64,000 nt of DNA. Source: JAHZKN01 sp965250205 (GTDB lineage: Bacteria; Pseudomonadota; Alphaproteobacteria; Rhizobiales; Hyphomicrobiaceae). Location of the stretch: assembly GCA_965250205.1 (NCBI GenBank), contig CBDFNK010000017.1, positions 49,710 to 113,709 of the forward strand, written 5' to 3'. Below, one piece after another: positions 1-8,800 of the stretch; position 1 is the stretch's first letter; every line of letters begins with the position of its first letter. The notes under the pieces are model-generated. The model did not search any database and was not told the DNA's origin. It saw nothing but the letters and a program-made list of their open reading frames with translations. Position numbers and translations under genes: made by a program.

Positions 1-1324
1 CAGGGTAGCGATAGACGGGCACTCCGGCAACAACCGTTCGCTTGACACGGCCCTGCAGCTTAGCTTCATCAAAGGGCGTATTCTTGGAGCGGGCGTTGAG
101 CAAGTCCTTATTGACCACCCAAGGCTCACCGGGATCGAAGAGGATCAAATCGGCAGGTGCACCAACTGAGAGCCGTCCGGTTTCCAGTCCAAAAAGGCGC
201 GCTGGGTTGATGGTCAGCGCTTTTAGAACCTTTGCCAGTGCTACACCATCCGTGTAGTGCAGGCGCAGGGCACACGACAACAGCGTCTCCAGGCCAATAG
301 CGCCATCAGCGGCTTCAGAAAAGGGACGGCGTTTGTCGTCAGTATCTTGCGGGTCGTGACTTGAGACGATGATATCGATGTCGCCTTGATCGATGGCGCG
401 CACCATGGCTGTGCGATCCTCTTCGCTTCTCAGTGGCGGTCTCACTTTAAAGAAGGTTCGGTAGGGCCCGATATCGTTCTCGTTAAGCGTCAGGTGATTG
501 ATTGAGACGCCACATGTGACGGGCAGATCATTGGCCTTGGCTTGGCGAATGACGTCGAGGCTTTCCTTGCACGTGATGGTGGCGGCATGATATCGCCCGC
601 CGGTCATTTCAACCAAACGCACATCACGCTCGAGCACAATTGTTTCGGCAATGCGCGAGACGCCTGGCAGACCGAGCCGGGCTGCAACCTCACCGGAATT
701 CATTGCTGCGTTTTGAGAGAGATACGGGTCTTCGGTGTGGTGGACGATCAGGGCATCATGGTCTTTGGCATAATTCAGAATATTGCGCATGACCCGGGTA
801 TTGGCGATTGACGACTTGCCGTTTGAAAACGCAATCGCGCCAGCCCGTTGCAAGAGACCGATTTCGGTCATCTCTTTGCCATCCAGGTCTCGCGTCGTGG
901 CCGCCATTGTGTAGACACGCACAATGGCGTTGTCGCGCGCGCGCCGTTGGATGAAGTCAACCAGCGATACCTGATCAATAACCGGATCGGTATCCGGCAT
1001 GACGATGATCGAGGTGACCCCGCCTGCTGCGGCGGCACGGCTCGCCGTTTTTAGGGTTTCGCGATGTTCTGAGCCCGGTTCACCGGTAAAAACCTGGGCA
1101 TCAATCAGGCCGGGGCACAAAATGTTTCCACCACAATCAACAACTTCAAGGCTGTTTGGCGCATTGCGGCGCAAGTGCTCACCAATGTCTTCAATTTTGC
1201 CATCTCGAATCACAAGCCCACCTGGTTCATCGCGCCCTGACTCTGGGTCTATCAGGCGTGCATTGATGTAGGCCGTTGGCGCGGCTGAGTGTTCGGCGGT
1301 TGCGGTTGCGGCTGATTTGGTCAT
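1..1324 (-). CDS. pyrC: Dihydroorotase-like protein, probably non-catalytic (PyrC'/PyrX type), 3' part outside window
   Basis: Amidohydrolase of the dihydroorotase family, read from an ATG at 1324 preceded by GGAGGA; the C-terminus runs off the window edge. It starts 11 bases after the pyrB stop, so the two are translated as one operon. Conserved stretches such as GVTSIIVMPDTDPVID, LIVHHTEDPYL and DGAIGLETLLSCA place it in the family. However, the metal-binding HxH and the substrate arginine of the usual DVHVHLREPG motif read DAQVFTGEPG here, and the usual TDHAPH reads SSHDPQ, so two metal ligands and the catalytic aspartate are replaced. In families with such losses the protein acts as a structural partner of aspartate carbamoyltransferase; that role is inferred here. 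A true dihydroorotase would have to be encoded elsewhere. Family certain, lack of activity likely. Confidence 0.9.
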   Translation of the reverse strand, partial: MTKSAATATAEHSAAPTAYINARLIDPESGRDEPGGLVIRDGKIEDIGEHLRRNAPNSLEVVDCGGNILCPGLIDAQVFTGEPGSEHRETLKTASRAAAAGGVTSIIVMPDTDPVIDQVSLVDFIQRRARDNAIVRVYTMAATTRDLDGKEMTEIGLLQRAGAIAFSNGKSSIANTRVMRNILNYAKDHDALIVHHTEDPYLSQNAAMNSGEVAARLGLPGVSRIAETIVLERDVRLVEMTGGRYHAATITCKESLDVIRQAKANDLPVTCGVSINHLTLNENDIGPYRTFFKVRPPLRSEEDRTAMVRAIDQGDIDIIVSSHDPQDTDDKRRPFSEAADGAIGLETLLSCALRLHYTDGVALAKVLKALTINPARLFGLETGRLSVGAPADLILFDPGEPWVVNKDLLNARSKNTPFDEAKLQGRVKRTVVAGVPVYRYP

Positions 1325-1335
1325 GTGTTTCCTCC

Positions 1336-2289
1336 TCAGCTCGGCAGATGGGTTGAAAGGGCTTCAAGTACCGCCATACGCACAGCAACACCCATTTCGA
1401 CTTGCTCACGAATGACGCTGCGAGAGTGATCGGCGACGGTTGATGCTATTTCAACACCACGGTTCATAGGGCCAGGATGCATGATCAAAGCATCCGGTTT
1501 GGCTCTCGAGAGTTTTTCATTATCGAGGCCGAAAAAGTGGAAGTATTCCCGGCTGGAGGGTACATAAGCGCCTTGCATGCGCTCGCGTTGCAAGCGCAGC
1601 ATCATCACAACATCGACATCTTCAAGTCCCGCCCACATGTTGGTGAACGGTTCAACACCAAAACGTTCTGGTACCGGTGGCATAAGCGTTGAAGGTGCAA
1701 TGATGCGCACCCGTGCGCCGAGAGTGTTGAGGAGGTCTATGTTGGAGCGGGCGACGCGTGAGTGCATGACATCGCCGCAGATGGCGACCAGCAGACCTTC
1801 AATGCGGCTTTTGGCACGTCGAATGGTGAGTGCGTCAAGAAGGGCCTGTGTTGGGTGCTGGTGGGCTCCATCGCCAGCGTTAATCACCGAACAATCGACT
1901 TTTTGTGACAGAAGCTCGACGGCACCTGCTGCATGATGGCGAACCACAATAATATCGGGGCGCATGGCGTTGAGCGTGACGGCGGTATCGAGCAGCGTTT
2001 CGCCCTTTTGAACCGAAGAGGTTGAGACATTCATATTGAGAACGTCGGCGCCTAAGCGCTTGGCAGCGAGCTCAAACGAGGCCTGGGTCCGGGTGGATGC
2101 CTCAAAGAAGAGGTTGATCAGCGTGCGTCCGCGCAGCAGATCGCGCTTTTTGTCCACTTTGCGGTTATTTTCGGCAGCTTTGTCGGCTAGATCGAGGAGG
2201 GCAAAGGCCTCATCGGCCGTCAGGGCCTCACATGTGAGGAGATGACGGTGTGGAAATCGATTTTTTGAAGTCTTATTTGTCTTGGGCAT
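1336..2289 (-). CDS. pyrB: Aspartate carbamoyltransferase catalytic chain
   Basis: Catalyses carbamoyl phosphate + aspartate to N-carbamoylaspartate, the committed step of pyrimidine synthesis in the cytosol. The carbamoyl-phosphate loop FFEASTRTQASFE (family FFEPSTRTR) and the HPTQALLDALT motif are present, and the 317-residue length from the chosen ATG at 2289 is normal. An upstream in-frame ATG at 2328 would add 13 residues and overlap the divergent gene, so it is less likely. It is followed after 11 bases by the inactive-looking dihydroorotase homologue; the pair probably forms a complex. Only about 86 bases separate it from the divergent aidB-type gene, so the promoters are close together. 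Confidence 0.95.
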   Translation of the reverse strand: MPKTNKTSKNRFPHRHLLTCEALTADEAFALLDLADKAAENNRKVDKKRDLLRGRTLINLFFEASTRTQASFELAAKRLGADVLNMNVSTSSVQKGETLLDTAVTLNAMRPDIIVVRHHAAGAVELLSQKVDCSVINAGDGAHQHPTQALLDALTIRRAKSRIEGLLVAICGDVMHSRVARSNIDLLNTLGARVRIIAPSTLMPPVPERFGVEPFTNMWAGLEDVDVVMMLRLQRERMQGAYVPSSREYFHFFGLDNEKLSRAKPDALIMHPGPMNRGVEIASTVADHSRSVIREQVEMGVAVRMAVLEALSTHLPS

Positions 2290-2375
2290 TAAAACCGGTT
2301 CTATAAGCCTAGTTGACCCAGCCTGCAAGCAAGTCGCCTCACTTTCTGGTCTTTAAAGTTGATAAAAGCCGAACC

Positions 2376-4082
2376 ATGGCCGAGCCAAACAAGACTCCAA
2401 ACGCTTCTGATGCCGTTTTGAACCAGTCGCCGGTGTTTCAGAACGTTAATTTGTTCACCACCGACCTTGCCATGCAGCAGGCCGTGGCACGAGAATGCGG
2501 TAATGCGCGTGATCTCGAACCGCTGGTTCGGTTTGGTGCCACCTGTGGTGCCCGAGATGCAAGTGATCTAAGTCGACAGGCGAACGAAAATCCGCCCAAG
2601 CTGATGACCCATGACAGCCAGGGCCATCGCCGCGATGAAATAGAATTTCACCCGGCTTATCATCAGTTGATGGACTTGAGTTGTGCTCAGGGGCTCAAAG
2701 GCGCGTTGTGGGAACATGTCGATCCGCGCGCGCTTGATAATCAATCTGCCGGTTCTGCCCCGCCTGCTGGTGGTCATGTCTACCGCGCAGCGGGACTCTA
2801 CATGGCAGCACAGATGGAATCGGGACATTGCTGCCCGATTACGATGACCAACGCTGCTGTTCCAACGTTGTTGTTGCAGCCTGGCGTTGCAGCAGATTGG
2901 TTGCCAAAAATTCAGACCCGCGCCTACGATCCACGCTTTTTGCCAATGCCCGAAAAGACCAGCGTGACGCTCGGCATGGGCATGACGGAAAAGCAGGGCG
3001 GCACAGACGTGCGCCAAAATCTAACTTCGGCGATGCCTGTTACAAAAGCCGGACCTGGTGCCCTCTATGCGCTCAACGGCCACAAGTGGTTTATGTCGGC
3101 CCCGATGTCGGACGCTTTTTTGGTTCTCGCGCAGGCGGCAGGCGGTCTGTCGTGTTTCTTGGTGCCGCGATTTCGCGACGATGGCACGCGCAATGGGCTG
3201 CATTTTCAGCGTCTCAAAGATAAGCTTGGCAATCGATCGAATGCGTCGTCTGAAGTGGAATTTCACAATGCGCATGGGCTGCTGATCGGAGAAGAGGGTC
3301 GCGGCGTCCCGTCGATCATTGAAATGGTGACCTATACGCGGCTTGATTGTGCGGTTTCATCTGCAGGATTGATGCGCTCGGCTATCGCCCAAGCGCTGCA
3401 TCATTGCAGGCATCGCCACGCGTTCGGAAAACCGCTCGCCGAGCACGTTGTGATGAGCCAAGTGCTGGCCGATCTTGCGATCGAGGTGGAAGCGGCAACA
3501 GGTTTGGTGTTTCGTCTCGCGCGCGCTTTTGATCATGCAAGTGATATGCACGCCCATGCATGGCGCCGTCTCATGACACCAATCACAAAGTATTGGGTGT
3601 GTAAGATTGCACCAACTGTTGTTGCTGAAGCGATGGAGTGCCTGGGTGGCAATGGATACGTAGAGACACAATCTCTCGCGCGCATCTACCGTGAGGTTCC
3701 CGTCAATGCCATCTGGGAAGGCTCGGGTAATGTCATGGCGCTTGACGTGATGCGCGTTTTGCAAAAAGAGCCGGACGTTGTCGAATTGGTGATGGATGAA
3801 CTTGGTCAAGCCGCTGGTGATGATACGCACCTCAAAGCGGCTCATGCCCGTGTTGAAAAATGTCTTCACGAGCCGCGCACGCTTGAAATTCGTATGCGTA
3901 TGTTGGTTGAAGGCCTGGCAACGCTCGCTGCGGGTACTATTTTGCGGGGTCATGCGCCTGAGGCTGTGGCTGATGGATTTGTCGCAACGCGATTGGGATC
4001 GCACATGCGTCAAACCTATGGCCAGGGTTTGGAATGGACGGATTCAAAATCCATTGTCGATCGTGCAACGCCCGAACTTTAA
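2376..4082 (+). CDS. aidB: Acyl-CoA dehydrogenase family protein, AidB type
   Basis: FAD flavoprotein of the AidB branch of acyl-CoA dehydrogenases, 568 residues from the ATG at 2376 (a 5'-extended frame begins at 2313 and would overlap the pyrB leader). The N-terminal NQSPVFQNVNLFTTD, the flavin-binding GMGMTEKQGGTDV (about residues 200-212), LKDKLGNRSNASSEVEF and YREVPVNAIWEGSGN (about 446, with the Glu used as base in isovaleryl-type enzymes) match the AidB pattern. E. coli AidB binds DNA and is part of the adaptive response to alkylation; whether this homologue has that role is not visible, as no ada or alkB gene is nearby. It is divergent from pyrB and convergent with the MarR gene. Confidence 0.88.
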   Translation: MAEPNKTPNASDAVLNQSPVFQNVNLFTTDLAMQQAVARECGNARDLEPLVRFGATCGARDASDLSRQANENPPKLMTHDSQGHRRDEIEFHPAYHQLMDLSCAQGLKGALWEHVDPRALDNQSAGSAPPAGGHVYRAAGLYMAAQMESGHCCPITMTNAAVPTLLLQPGVAADWLPKIQTRAYDPRFLPMPEKTSVTLGMGMTEKQGGTDVRQNLTSAMPVTKAGPGALYALNGHKWFMSAPMSDAFLVLAQAAGGLSCFLVPRFRDDGTRNGLHFQRLKDKLGNRSNASSEVEFHNAHGLLIGEEGRGVPSIIEMVTYTRLDCAVSSAGLMRSAIAQALHHCRHRHAFGKPLAEHVVMSQVLADLAIEVEAATGLVFRLARAFDHASDMHAHAWRRLMTPITKYWVCKIAPTVVAEAMECLGGNGYVETQSLARIYREVPVNAIWEGSGNVMALDVMRVLQKEPDVVELVMDELGQAAGDDTHLKAAHARVEKCLHEPRTLEIRMRMLVEGLATLAAGTILRGHAPEAVADGFVATRLGSHMRQTYGQGLEWTDSKSIVDRATPEL

Positions 4083-4131
4083 GTTCCTGAATTTTACACC
4101 ACAGGGATTGTGACTGCCGCGAATGTGCGCA

Positions 4132-4596
4132 CTATTGAAGCTCGCCTAGACTGTGCACAATTAACTCAAGATTTTTTGCGAATGCCTCGCGCTGGTCGTC
4201 AGGCAGGGCTGCCAGCAACTTGCGTTCCATTGTCGCCACGCGCGGTGCCAGTGCGGAGATGGTTTCGTGACCCTTCTCAGTAAGGGCAATGGCATAGGCC
4301 CGGGCATCACGTTCAGTGCGGTGACGTTCCAGTAAACCTTTGGTGACTAATCGTCCGACAATGTCGGCAAGAGTTGAGCGGTCGATGCTGGTGTCAGTAA
4401 CGAGCGCTGCTTGGCTTGGTTCAGTGCGCTGTTGAGCAGCGGTCAGCACCGTATATTGGCGCGGTGTGAGATCTGCGTCACGGAACATGCTCAAAAACAG
4501 CTCATCACCACCTTGACCTGCGCGATGAAAGAGGTGGAACAGTTGATTGGTTATCGGCGTGGCGGTGGTGGAATTGGTTTTTTCTTGAGTATTCAA
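4132..4596 (-). CDS. MarR family transcriptional regulator
   Basis: A 154-residue winged-helix regulator. The body carries the MarR pattern LTPRQYTVLTAA ... DRSTLADIVGRLVTKGLLERHRTERDARAYAIALTEKG, that is recognition helix followed by the wing (about residues 65-105), flanked by helices for dimerisation. It ends about 50 bases from the convergent aidB-type gene. The target is unknown; family members usually repress a neighbouring gene and respond to small aromatic ligands. The start ATG at 4596 gives the N-terminal threonine-rich tail MNTQEKTNS; the first helix begins near residue 16. Upstream is a 214-base gap with a long G tract. Confidence 0.85.
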   Translation of the reverse strand: MNTQEKTNSTTATPITNQLFHLFHRAGQGGDELFLSMFRDADLTPRQYTVLTAAQQRTEPSQAALVTDTSIDRSTLADIVGRLVTKGLLERHRTERDARAYAIALTEKGHETISALAPRVATMERKLLAALPDDQREAFAKNLELIVHSLGELQ

Positions 4597-4740
4597 GGTG
4601 CTGATCCTCAGATAACGCCACCCGCAAGCTATCGCAGCAAACGGCGGGTGAAGCGGCCGACATGGGGATTACGCAGTGGCGGTCAACACAGTTTCGTTGC
4701 CGGACCTTGGAATGATCATAAATTGGTTTTTGTAATTGTT

Positions 4741-4752
4741 GGGGGGGGGGGG
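4741..4752. repeat. Homopolymeric G12 tract followed by a direct repeat
   Basis: Twelve consecutive G residues lie 145 bases upstream of the MarR start and 59 bases from the end of ruvX. They are followed by two near-adjacent copies of GGGGACAGGTCT (about 4757-4780). The tract is long enough for slippage during replication, or for a sequencing length error. No coding frame uses it. Confidence 0.85.
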
Positions 4753-4810
4753 CTCGGGGGACAGGTCTGGGGACAGGTCTCAAAAAAATCTCCGCCAAAT
4801 TTGCCGCCAT

Positions 4811-5311
4811 CTAAAGGTTTGAAAAACGGTCGAGCGCGCCTTGCAGAATGATGCCAGCTGCCATTTTGTCGATCACCTGGCCGCGCCGTTGGCGCGAGCT
4901 GTCAGCCTCAAGCAGCACGCGCTCTGCGGCCACTGTTGAGAGGCGCTCGTCCCAGAGCAGGATGGGCAGGGGGGAGCGTGCTGCAAGATTGCGGGCAAAG
5001 GCCTGCGTGGCTTGAACCCGTGGACCGCTACTGCCATCCAGATTTAGCGGTAATCCTAGCACCCAACCGGTAAGTCCATGTTCCTCACTAAGTTCCAACA
5101 GACGCAGAATGTCGATAGAAAATTTACGTCTCTTAATTGTTTCCAAAGGCGAGGCGATGGAGCGCGAGACGTCAGACAATGCGAGGCCCAACGTTTTGGT
5201 GCCGGAATCAATGCCAATCAATCTACCCGTTGATGACAGATCAACAAATGTTATAGGTTCGTCCGTGATGTTTCCTGGATCGGGAGCTTTGGCGCTTTTT
5301 TTCTCAGTCAT
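4811..5311 (-). CDS. ruvX: Putative pre-16S rRNA nuclease / Holliday junction resolvase-like YqgF
   Basis: A 166-residue RNase H-fold protein of the YqgF/RuvX family. GIDSGTKTLGLALSD holds the first catalytic aspartate (family GxDxGxxRxGxA), VLGLPLNLDGSSGPR is the second strand motif and LLWDERLSTVAAERVL the acidic third motif. Relatives process the 5' end of pre-16S rRNA; a resolvase role has also been proposed. The N-terminal 30 residues are a poorly conserved extension. In alphaproteobacteria this gene often lies close to gatC, as here, with only the membrane spermidine-synthase-like gene between them. Confidence 0.9.
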   Translation of the reverse strand: MTEKKSAKAPDPGNITDEPITFVDLSSTGRLIGIDSGTKTLGLALSDVSRSIASPLETIKRRKFSIDILRLLELSEEHGLTGWVLGLPLNLDGSSGPRVQATQAFARNLAARSPLPILLWDERLSTVAAERVLLEADSSRQRRGQVIDKMAAGIILQGALDRFSNL

Positions 5312-5543
5312 ATCGCGGTTAACTCCACTTTACACAGTTTGCCGTCTAAGTTGGCCGATCGTCAGTCGTTTCAGGTCCATGTTGCCACGTCGTTCTGGCT
5401 CGGACCGTTTATGTCTCGTCTAGAGGAACCTGCACTTCCTAACATGCAGCTAGGTTGCTCTCTCAGTTTGAAGCAGATCAAGGGTTTCGCCCACACCAAC
5501 TAACCAAGGTGGCAGATTGATCTCGTAGGATTTCACGCTCTTA

Positions 5544-7871
5544 ATGTCTACTGCAACTCTCTCTTCAGCTGCTCCAACAGCGGCATTTGGAAAACCCGCG
5601 ACAGAAGCCGGACCTGGAACGCTTTGGCTTTATACGCTGACGATGTTGCTGTCAGCCCTGCTGTTGTTCTCCATCCAGCCCATGTTCGCTAAAATGGTGC
5701 TGCCCGTTCTTGGTGGTTCTCCATCCGTTTGGGCGGTTGCATTGGCCTTTTTTCAAGGCGCTTTGCTTGCGGGATATTGTTATGCCCATGCCCTGATCCG
5801 CCTGTTGCCCGCGAAACTGACGGGTCTGCTACATCTTGGGTTTTGTCTGATCGCTTTTCTAGCGTTGCCGATCGCGCTGCCAGAAAGCTGGCAAGAGCCA
5901 CCACTGGGCGATGCCTATTTGTGGCAGTTTGGTTTGTTTGCTGTTGCCATTGGTCTGCCGTTCATGGCCGTCGCTGCCAATGCGCCATTACTACAAGCTT
6001 GGTTTGCGCGCACCGGCCATGCGCAAAGCGCTGATCCTTACTTTCTTTATGCTGCCTCAAACTTGGGCAGTTTCTTTGCCTTGCTGGGCTACCCACTTGT
6101 GCTCGAACCAATGTTTGGCGTTAAGGCGCTCAGCGGGTTTTGGATGTTGGGCTACCTTTGTTTGATCTTGGGAATTGCCACGTGTTTTGCAGTCATCTGG
6201 AAGAGACAGGCGGTAAGCGGTGTTCGTTCCATTGAAGCTGCATCTGGTGATGATCGTCTTGCCGGTGTTGGCCCAAATTGGCAGAACCGATTGACGTGGA
6301 TCGGGTTGGCCATGGTGCCGTCAGCCCTTTTGACCGCATTCACAACGCATATTGCAACCGATGTCGCCTCTGCACCGTTGATCTGGGTGATCCCGTTGGC
6401 GCTCTATCTTCTGACATTTGTGATTGTGTTTCGTGACAGCGTGATCCGTTCTTCTCGAGACGATTCAACTGATGTGTTGTCTTGGATTCACGTCGTGTCT
6501 ATATTCCTGGTGTTCTTGCAACTCTCGCAGCGGTGGGTTGAGGGATGGTTCCTCACCAGTTCTCTTGGCTTTATAGTCTTCATGTCGAGTACGTTGATCG
6601 CTCACCGTACCCTTTATGAATCGCGACCAAGCGCCAGTTCTCTGACAGAGTTTTATTTGTGGATGTCCTTTGGTGGTGTTCTCGGTGGGTTGTTTGCAGG
6701 GCTCGTTGCCCCTCAAATCTTTTCAGAGGTCTTCGAATACCCGTTGATCTTGGCGCTCACCCTTGCCTGTCGTCGTGGCGTTGTAGCGGCTGTGAAAAAA
6801 GGTGGTTGGGATCTGATCGGTGGGACGATGAAACTCGTCGCTGGTTTTGTTGGGGTGTTTGGGTTTGCCGCACTTTGCGTAAAAATGGGCTGGACATTTG
6901 ATGATTGGGGGCCTGCGCTGCTGTTGATCGCCGCCCTTGCTATCCCTCTGTTTTATTGTTGGCGCCAGCCGGTTAGCCAATTGGCTATTGCTTTAATGAT
7001 GGTTGCCGTTCTGGTCTACCTGCCTACCGCGGTTCGTGTTGGAAATGCGCAACGCAGCTATTTTGGTGTCTATCGTATTCTAAAATCAGATGACGGCCAG
7101 TACACTGTTTTGCAGCACGGTTCGACACTTCATGGTGCGCAACGTCGCCATGACAAGGATGGCAATCCGGTCGATGATCACACGCCTGCCACTTACTACT
7201 ACAAAGGCGGCCCGATCCATGAGGCCATTGCACGGGTTCAGCAACGCTTCGGATCTGAAAATCCAAAAGGCCGGTTTGGGGTCGTTGGTCTTGGTGCAGG
7301 CGCGATGGCGTGCTATGCCCGCAAGGGGGAAACATGGCGGTTCTACGAGATTGATCCGGTTGTCGTTGAAATTGCCCGCTCGCCCAAGTTTACCTACCTG
7401 TCCAAGTGTCAACCCAATGCAGATATTGTGATTGGCGATGCGCGGCTGACAGTTGCCAAAGAGCCAGACGAGTCTTTTGACCTTTTGGTCATTGATGCCT
7501 TTTCGTCTGACGCTGTACCGATGCACTTGTTAACGCGAGAAGCGTTGTTGCTATATATTTCAAAGTTGAAACCGGAAGGCGTTGGCGTTCTGCATATTTC
7601 CAATCGCCATTTGGACCTGGAAGGTGTGCTTAATGTGACTCTGGGAGACATCAAGGGTGTTAAAGCGTTCGTGGTCGAGAAGATTTTGCCTGTCGCAGCC
7701 TATGAAAAAACATCGTCGCGGATTGCCGTGTTCTCCAAGGACCCGCACGTAGCACATAGCTTCTTGCGGGTGCGTGGCGCGCGCACACCACGCTACGCTG
7801 ATGTAAAGCTTTGGACGGATGATGCTTCGGACATCCTGGGGCCATTCCTTTCAAAACTCAGGCGCCGATAG
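5544..7871 (+). CDS. Membrane protein fused to a spermidine-synthase-like domain
   Basis: A 775-residue two-part protein. Residues about 30-500 hold many hydrophobic segments (for example LLSALLLFSIQPMFAKM, VWAVALAFFQGALLAGY and SNLGSFFALLGYPLVLEP), typical of the fused transporter-like/spermidine synthase family. The C-terminal part from about 530 is a Rossmann methyltransferase-like fold: VVGLGAGAMACYA (about 580), the acidic FYEIDPVVV, IGDARLT and LLVIDAFSSDAVPMHLL. The substrate is unknown: polyamine synthesis is suggested only by fold. AGGA about 14 bases before the ATG is a weak ribosome site. It stands alone between divergent ruvX and gatC. Confidence 0.82.
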   Translation: MSTATLSSAAPTAAFGKPATEAGPGTLWLYTLTMLLSALLLFSIQPMFAKMVLPVLGGSPSVWAVALAFFQGALLAGYCYAHALIRLLPAKLTGLLHLGFCLIAFLALPIALPESWQEPPLGDAYLWQFGLFAVAIGLPFMAVAANAPLLQAWFARTGHAQSADPYFLYAASNLGSFFALLGYPLVLEPMFGVKALSGFWMLGYLCLILGIATCFAVIWKRQAVSGVRSIEAASGDDRLAGVGPNWQNRLTWIGLAMVPSALLTAFTTHIATDVASAPLIWVIPLALYLLTFVIVFRDSVIRSSRDDSTDVLSWIHVVSIFLVFLQLSQRWVEGWFLTSSLGFIVFMSSTLIAHRTLYESRPSASSLTEFYLWMSFGGVLGGLFAGLVAPQIFSEVFEYPLILALTLACRRGVVAAVKKGGWDLIGGTMKLVAGFVGVFGFAALCVKMGWTFDDWGPALLLIAALAIPLFYCWRQPVSQLAIALMMVAVLVYLPTAVRVGNAQRSYFGVYRILKSDDGQYTVLQHGSTLHGAQRRHDKDGNPVDDHTPATYYYKGGPIHEAIARVQQRFGSENPKGRFGVVGLGAGAMACYARKGETWRFYEIDPVVVEIARSPKFTYLSKCQPNADIVIGDARLTVAKEPDESFDLLVIDAFSSDAVPMHLLTREALLLYISKLKPEGVGVLHISNRHLDLEGVLNVTLGDIKGVKAFVVEKILPVAAYEKTSSRIAVFSKDPHVAHSFLRVRGARTPRYADVKLWTDDASDILGPFLSKLRRR

Positions 7872-8102
7872 ACCAGACCCACCACCCATCGCAAGTAGAG
7901 TTCTTAATCCCAGCTGGCGCGCCTCAAGGCCAGGCTGGGCCCGTCGTGGTATGTGGCAGTGTGAAGGTTGCGTGGACCTGTTTGTGCCGCTAAGAGAGCG
8001 TGCAGGTCGCTGGGCCGCGCCTTGACCATGACAGCGTTGGCCAAGACAATGGCCATACCGGCGCACTGCGAGCGACGACGAGCGCCAATTGAGGGACAAT
8101 CC

Positions 8103-8390
8103 ATGACTGTCGATGACACCACTGTGCGCCGCATTGCCCACTTGGCCCGCATCAAAATTGAAGATGGGGACGTGGCAGGGTTGCGCAGCGAACTGTCGGG
8201 CATTCTCGATTGGGTTGAGCAACTCAATGAAGTTGACACCGATGGTGTCGAGCCGATGACCCGTGTTGCAGATCATAAACTGAAGAGACGCAAAGATGAG
8301 GTCAAAGACGGCGAAATTTCTGATGTCGTTATCAAGAATGCGCCCGTCAGCGAAGACAACTACTTTGTTGTTCCAAAAGTCATTGAATAG
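8103..8390 (+). CDS. gatC: Glutamyl/aspartyl-tRNA amidotransferase subunit C
   Basis: A 95-residue subunit of GatCAB, which converts mischarged Glu-tRNA(Gln) or Asp-tRNA(Asn) to the amide forms. It shows the family pattern VRRIAHLARIKI, LSGILDWVEQLNEVDTDGVEP and the C-terminal ENYFVVPKVIE-like end (DNYFVVPKVIE). The ATG at 8103 fits the family length and has GAGG upstream; the open frame extends further upstream without conserved sequence. gatA follows after one small gene; gatB is 6 kb downstream. Confidence 0.95.
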   Translation: MTVDDTTVRRIAHLARIKIEDGDVAGLRSELSGILDWVEQLNEVDTDGVEPMTRVADHKLKRRKDEVKDGEISDVVIKNAPVSEDNYFVVPKVIE

Positions 8391-8429
8391 ACGCCCTTCA
8401 AAACTTATTTGTGTGGTGAGGAGCCTGAT

Positions 8430-8732
8430 ATGAGATTGATGTTTGCACTTTTGGGTATCTTGTTGATCACGAGCGGCGTCATCGTGTTGGGCACGCCGTA
8501 CCTAAATTCCATGCAGCCGGTGTCAACGGCAGCGGTTGAACCCGAAGCACCTGGAACGCGCTCGTTTAAGAAGCGCCGCCAAGATCAGCCGCGTCGTCAA
8601 TCGCTCCTCGATCAAGTGCGCATAATTGCAGAAAAGGCGAATGCGCCTCTGTCAATCGTGTTTGGATTTATGAGCCTTTATTATACGCGCCGCACCTATC
8701 ACGCACAGCGGCCTCCGCTAAACTCACAATGA
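8430..8732 (+). CDS. Small single-pass membrane protein, function unknown
   Basis: About 100 residues from the ATG at 8430, chosen over an earlier start because GAGGAG lies 8 bases before it. The N-terminus LMFALLGILLITSGVIVLG is a membrane anchor or signal segment; the middle is basic and Gln/Arg rich (KKRRQDQPRRQS), then comes a possible second hydrophobic stretch (LSIVFGFMSLYYTRR). It sits between gatC and gatA on the same strand, so is probably cotranscribed. I do not recognise the family. Confidence 0.65.
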   Translation: MRLMFALLGILLITSGVIVLGTPYLNSMQPVSTAAVEPEAPGTRSFKKRRQDQPRRQSLLDQVRIIAEKANAPLSIVFGFMSLYYTRRTYHAQRPPLNSQ

Positions 8733-8800
8733 ATGCATCGCTGTGGGCGCACGCAAATCGCTAGAGTGATCGCAACGACAATAAGAAGGATACACCGACG

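Noticed and set aside
7904..8276. Two minus-strand frames antisense to the gatC start
   Set aside because: They overlap the conserved gatC gene and have no conserved sequence of their own.
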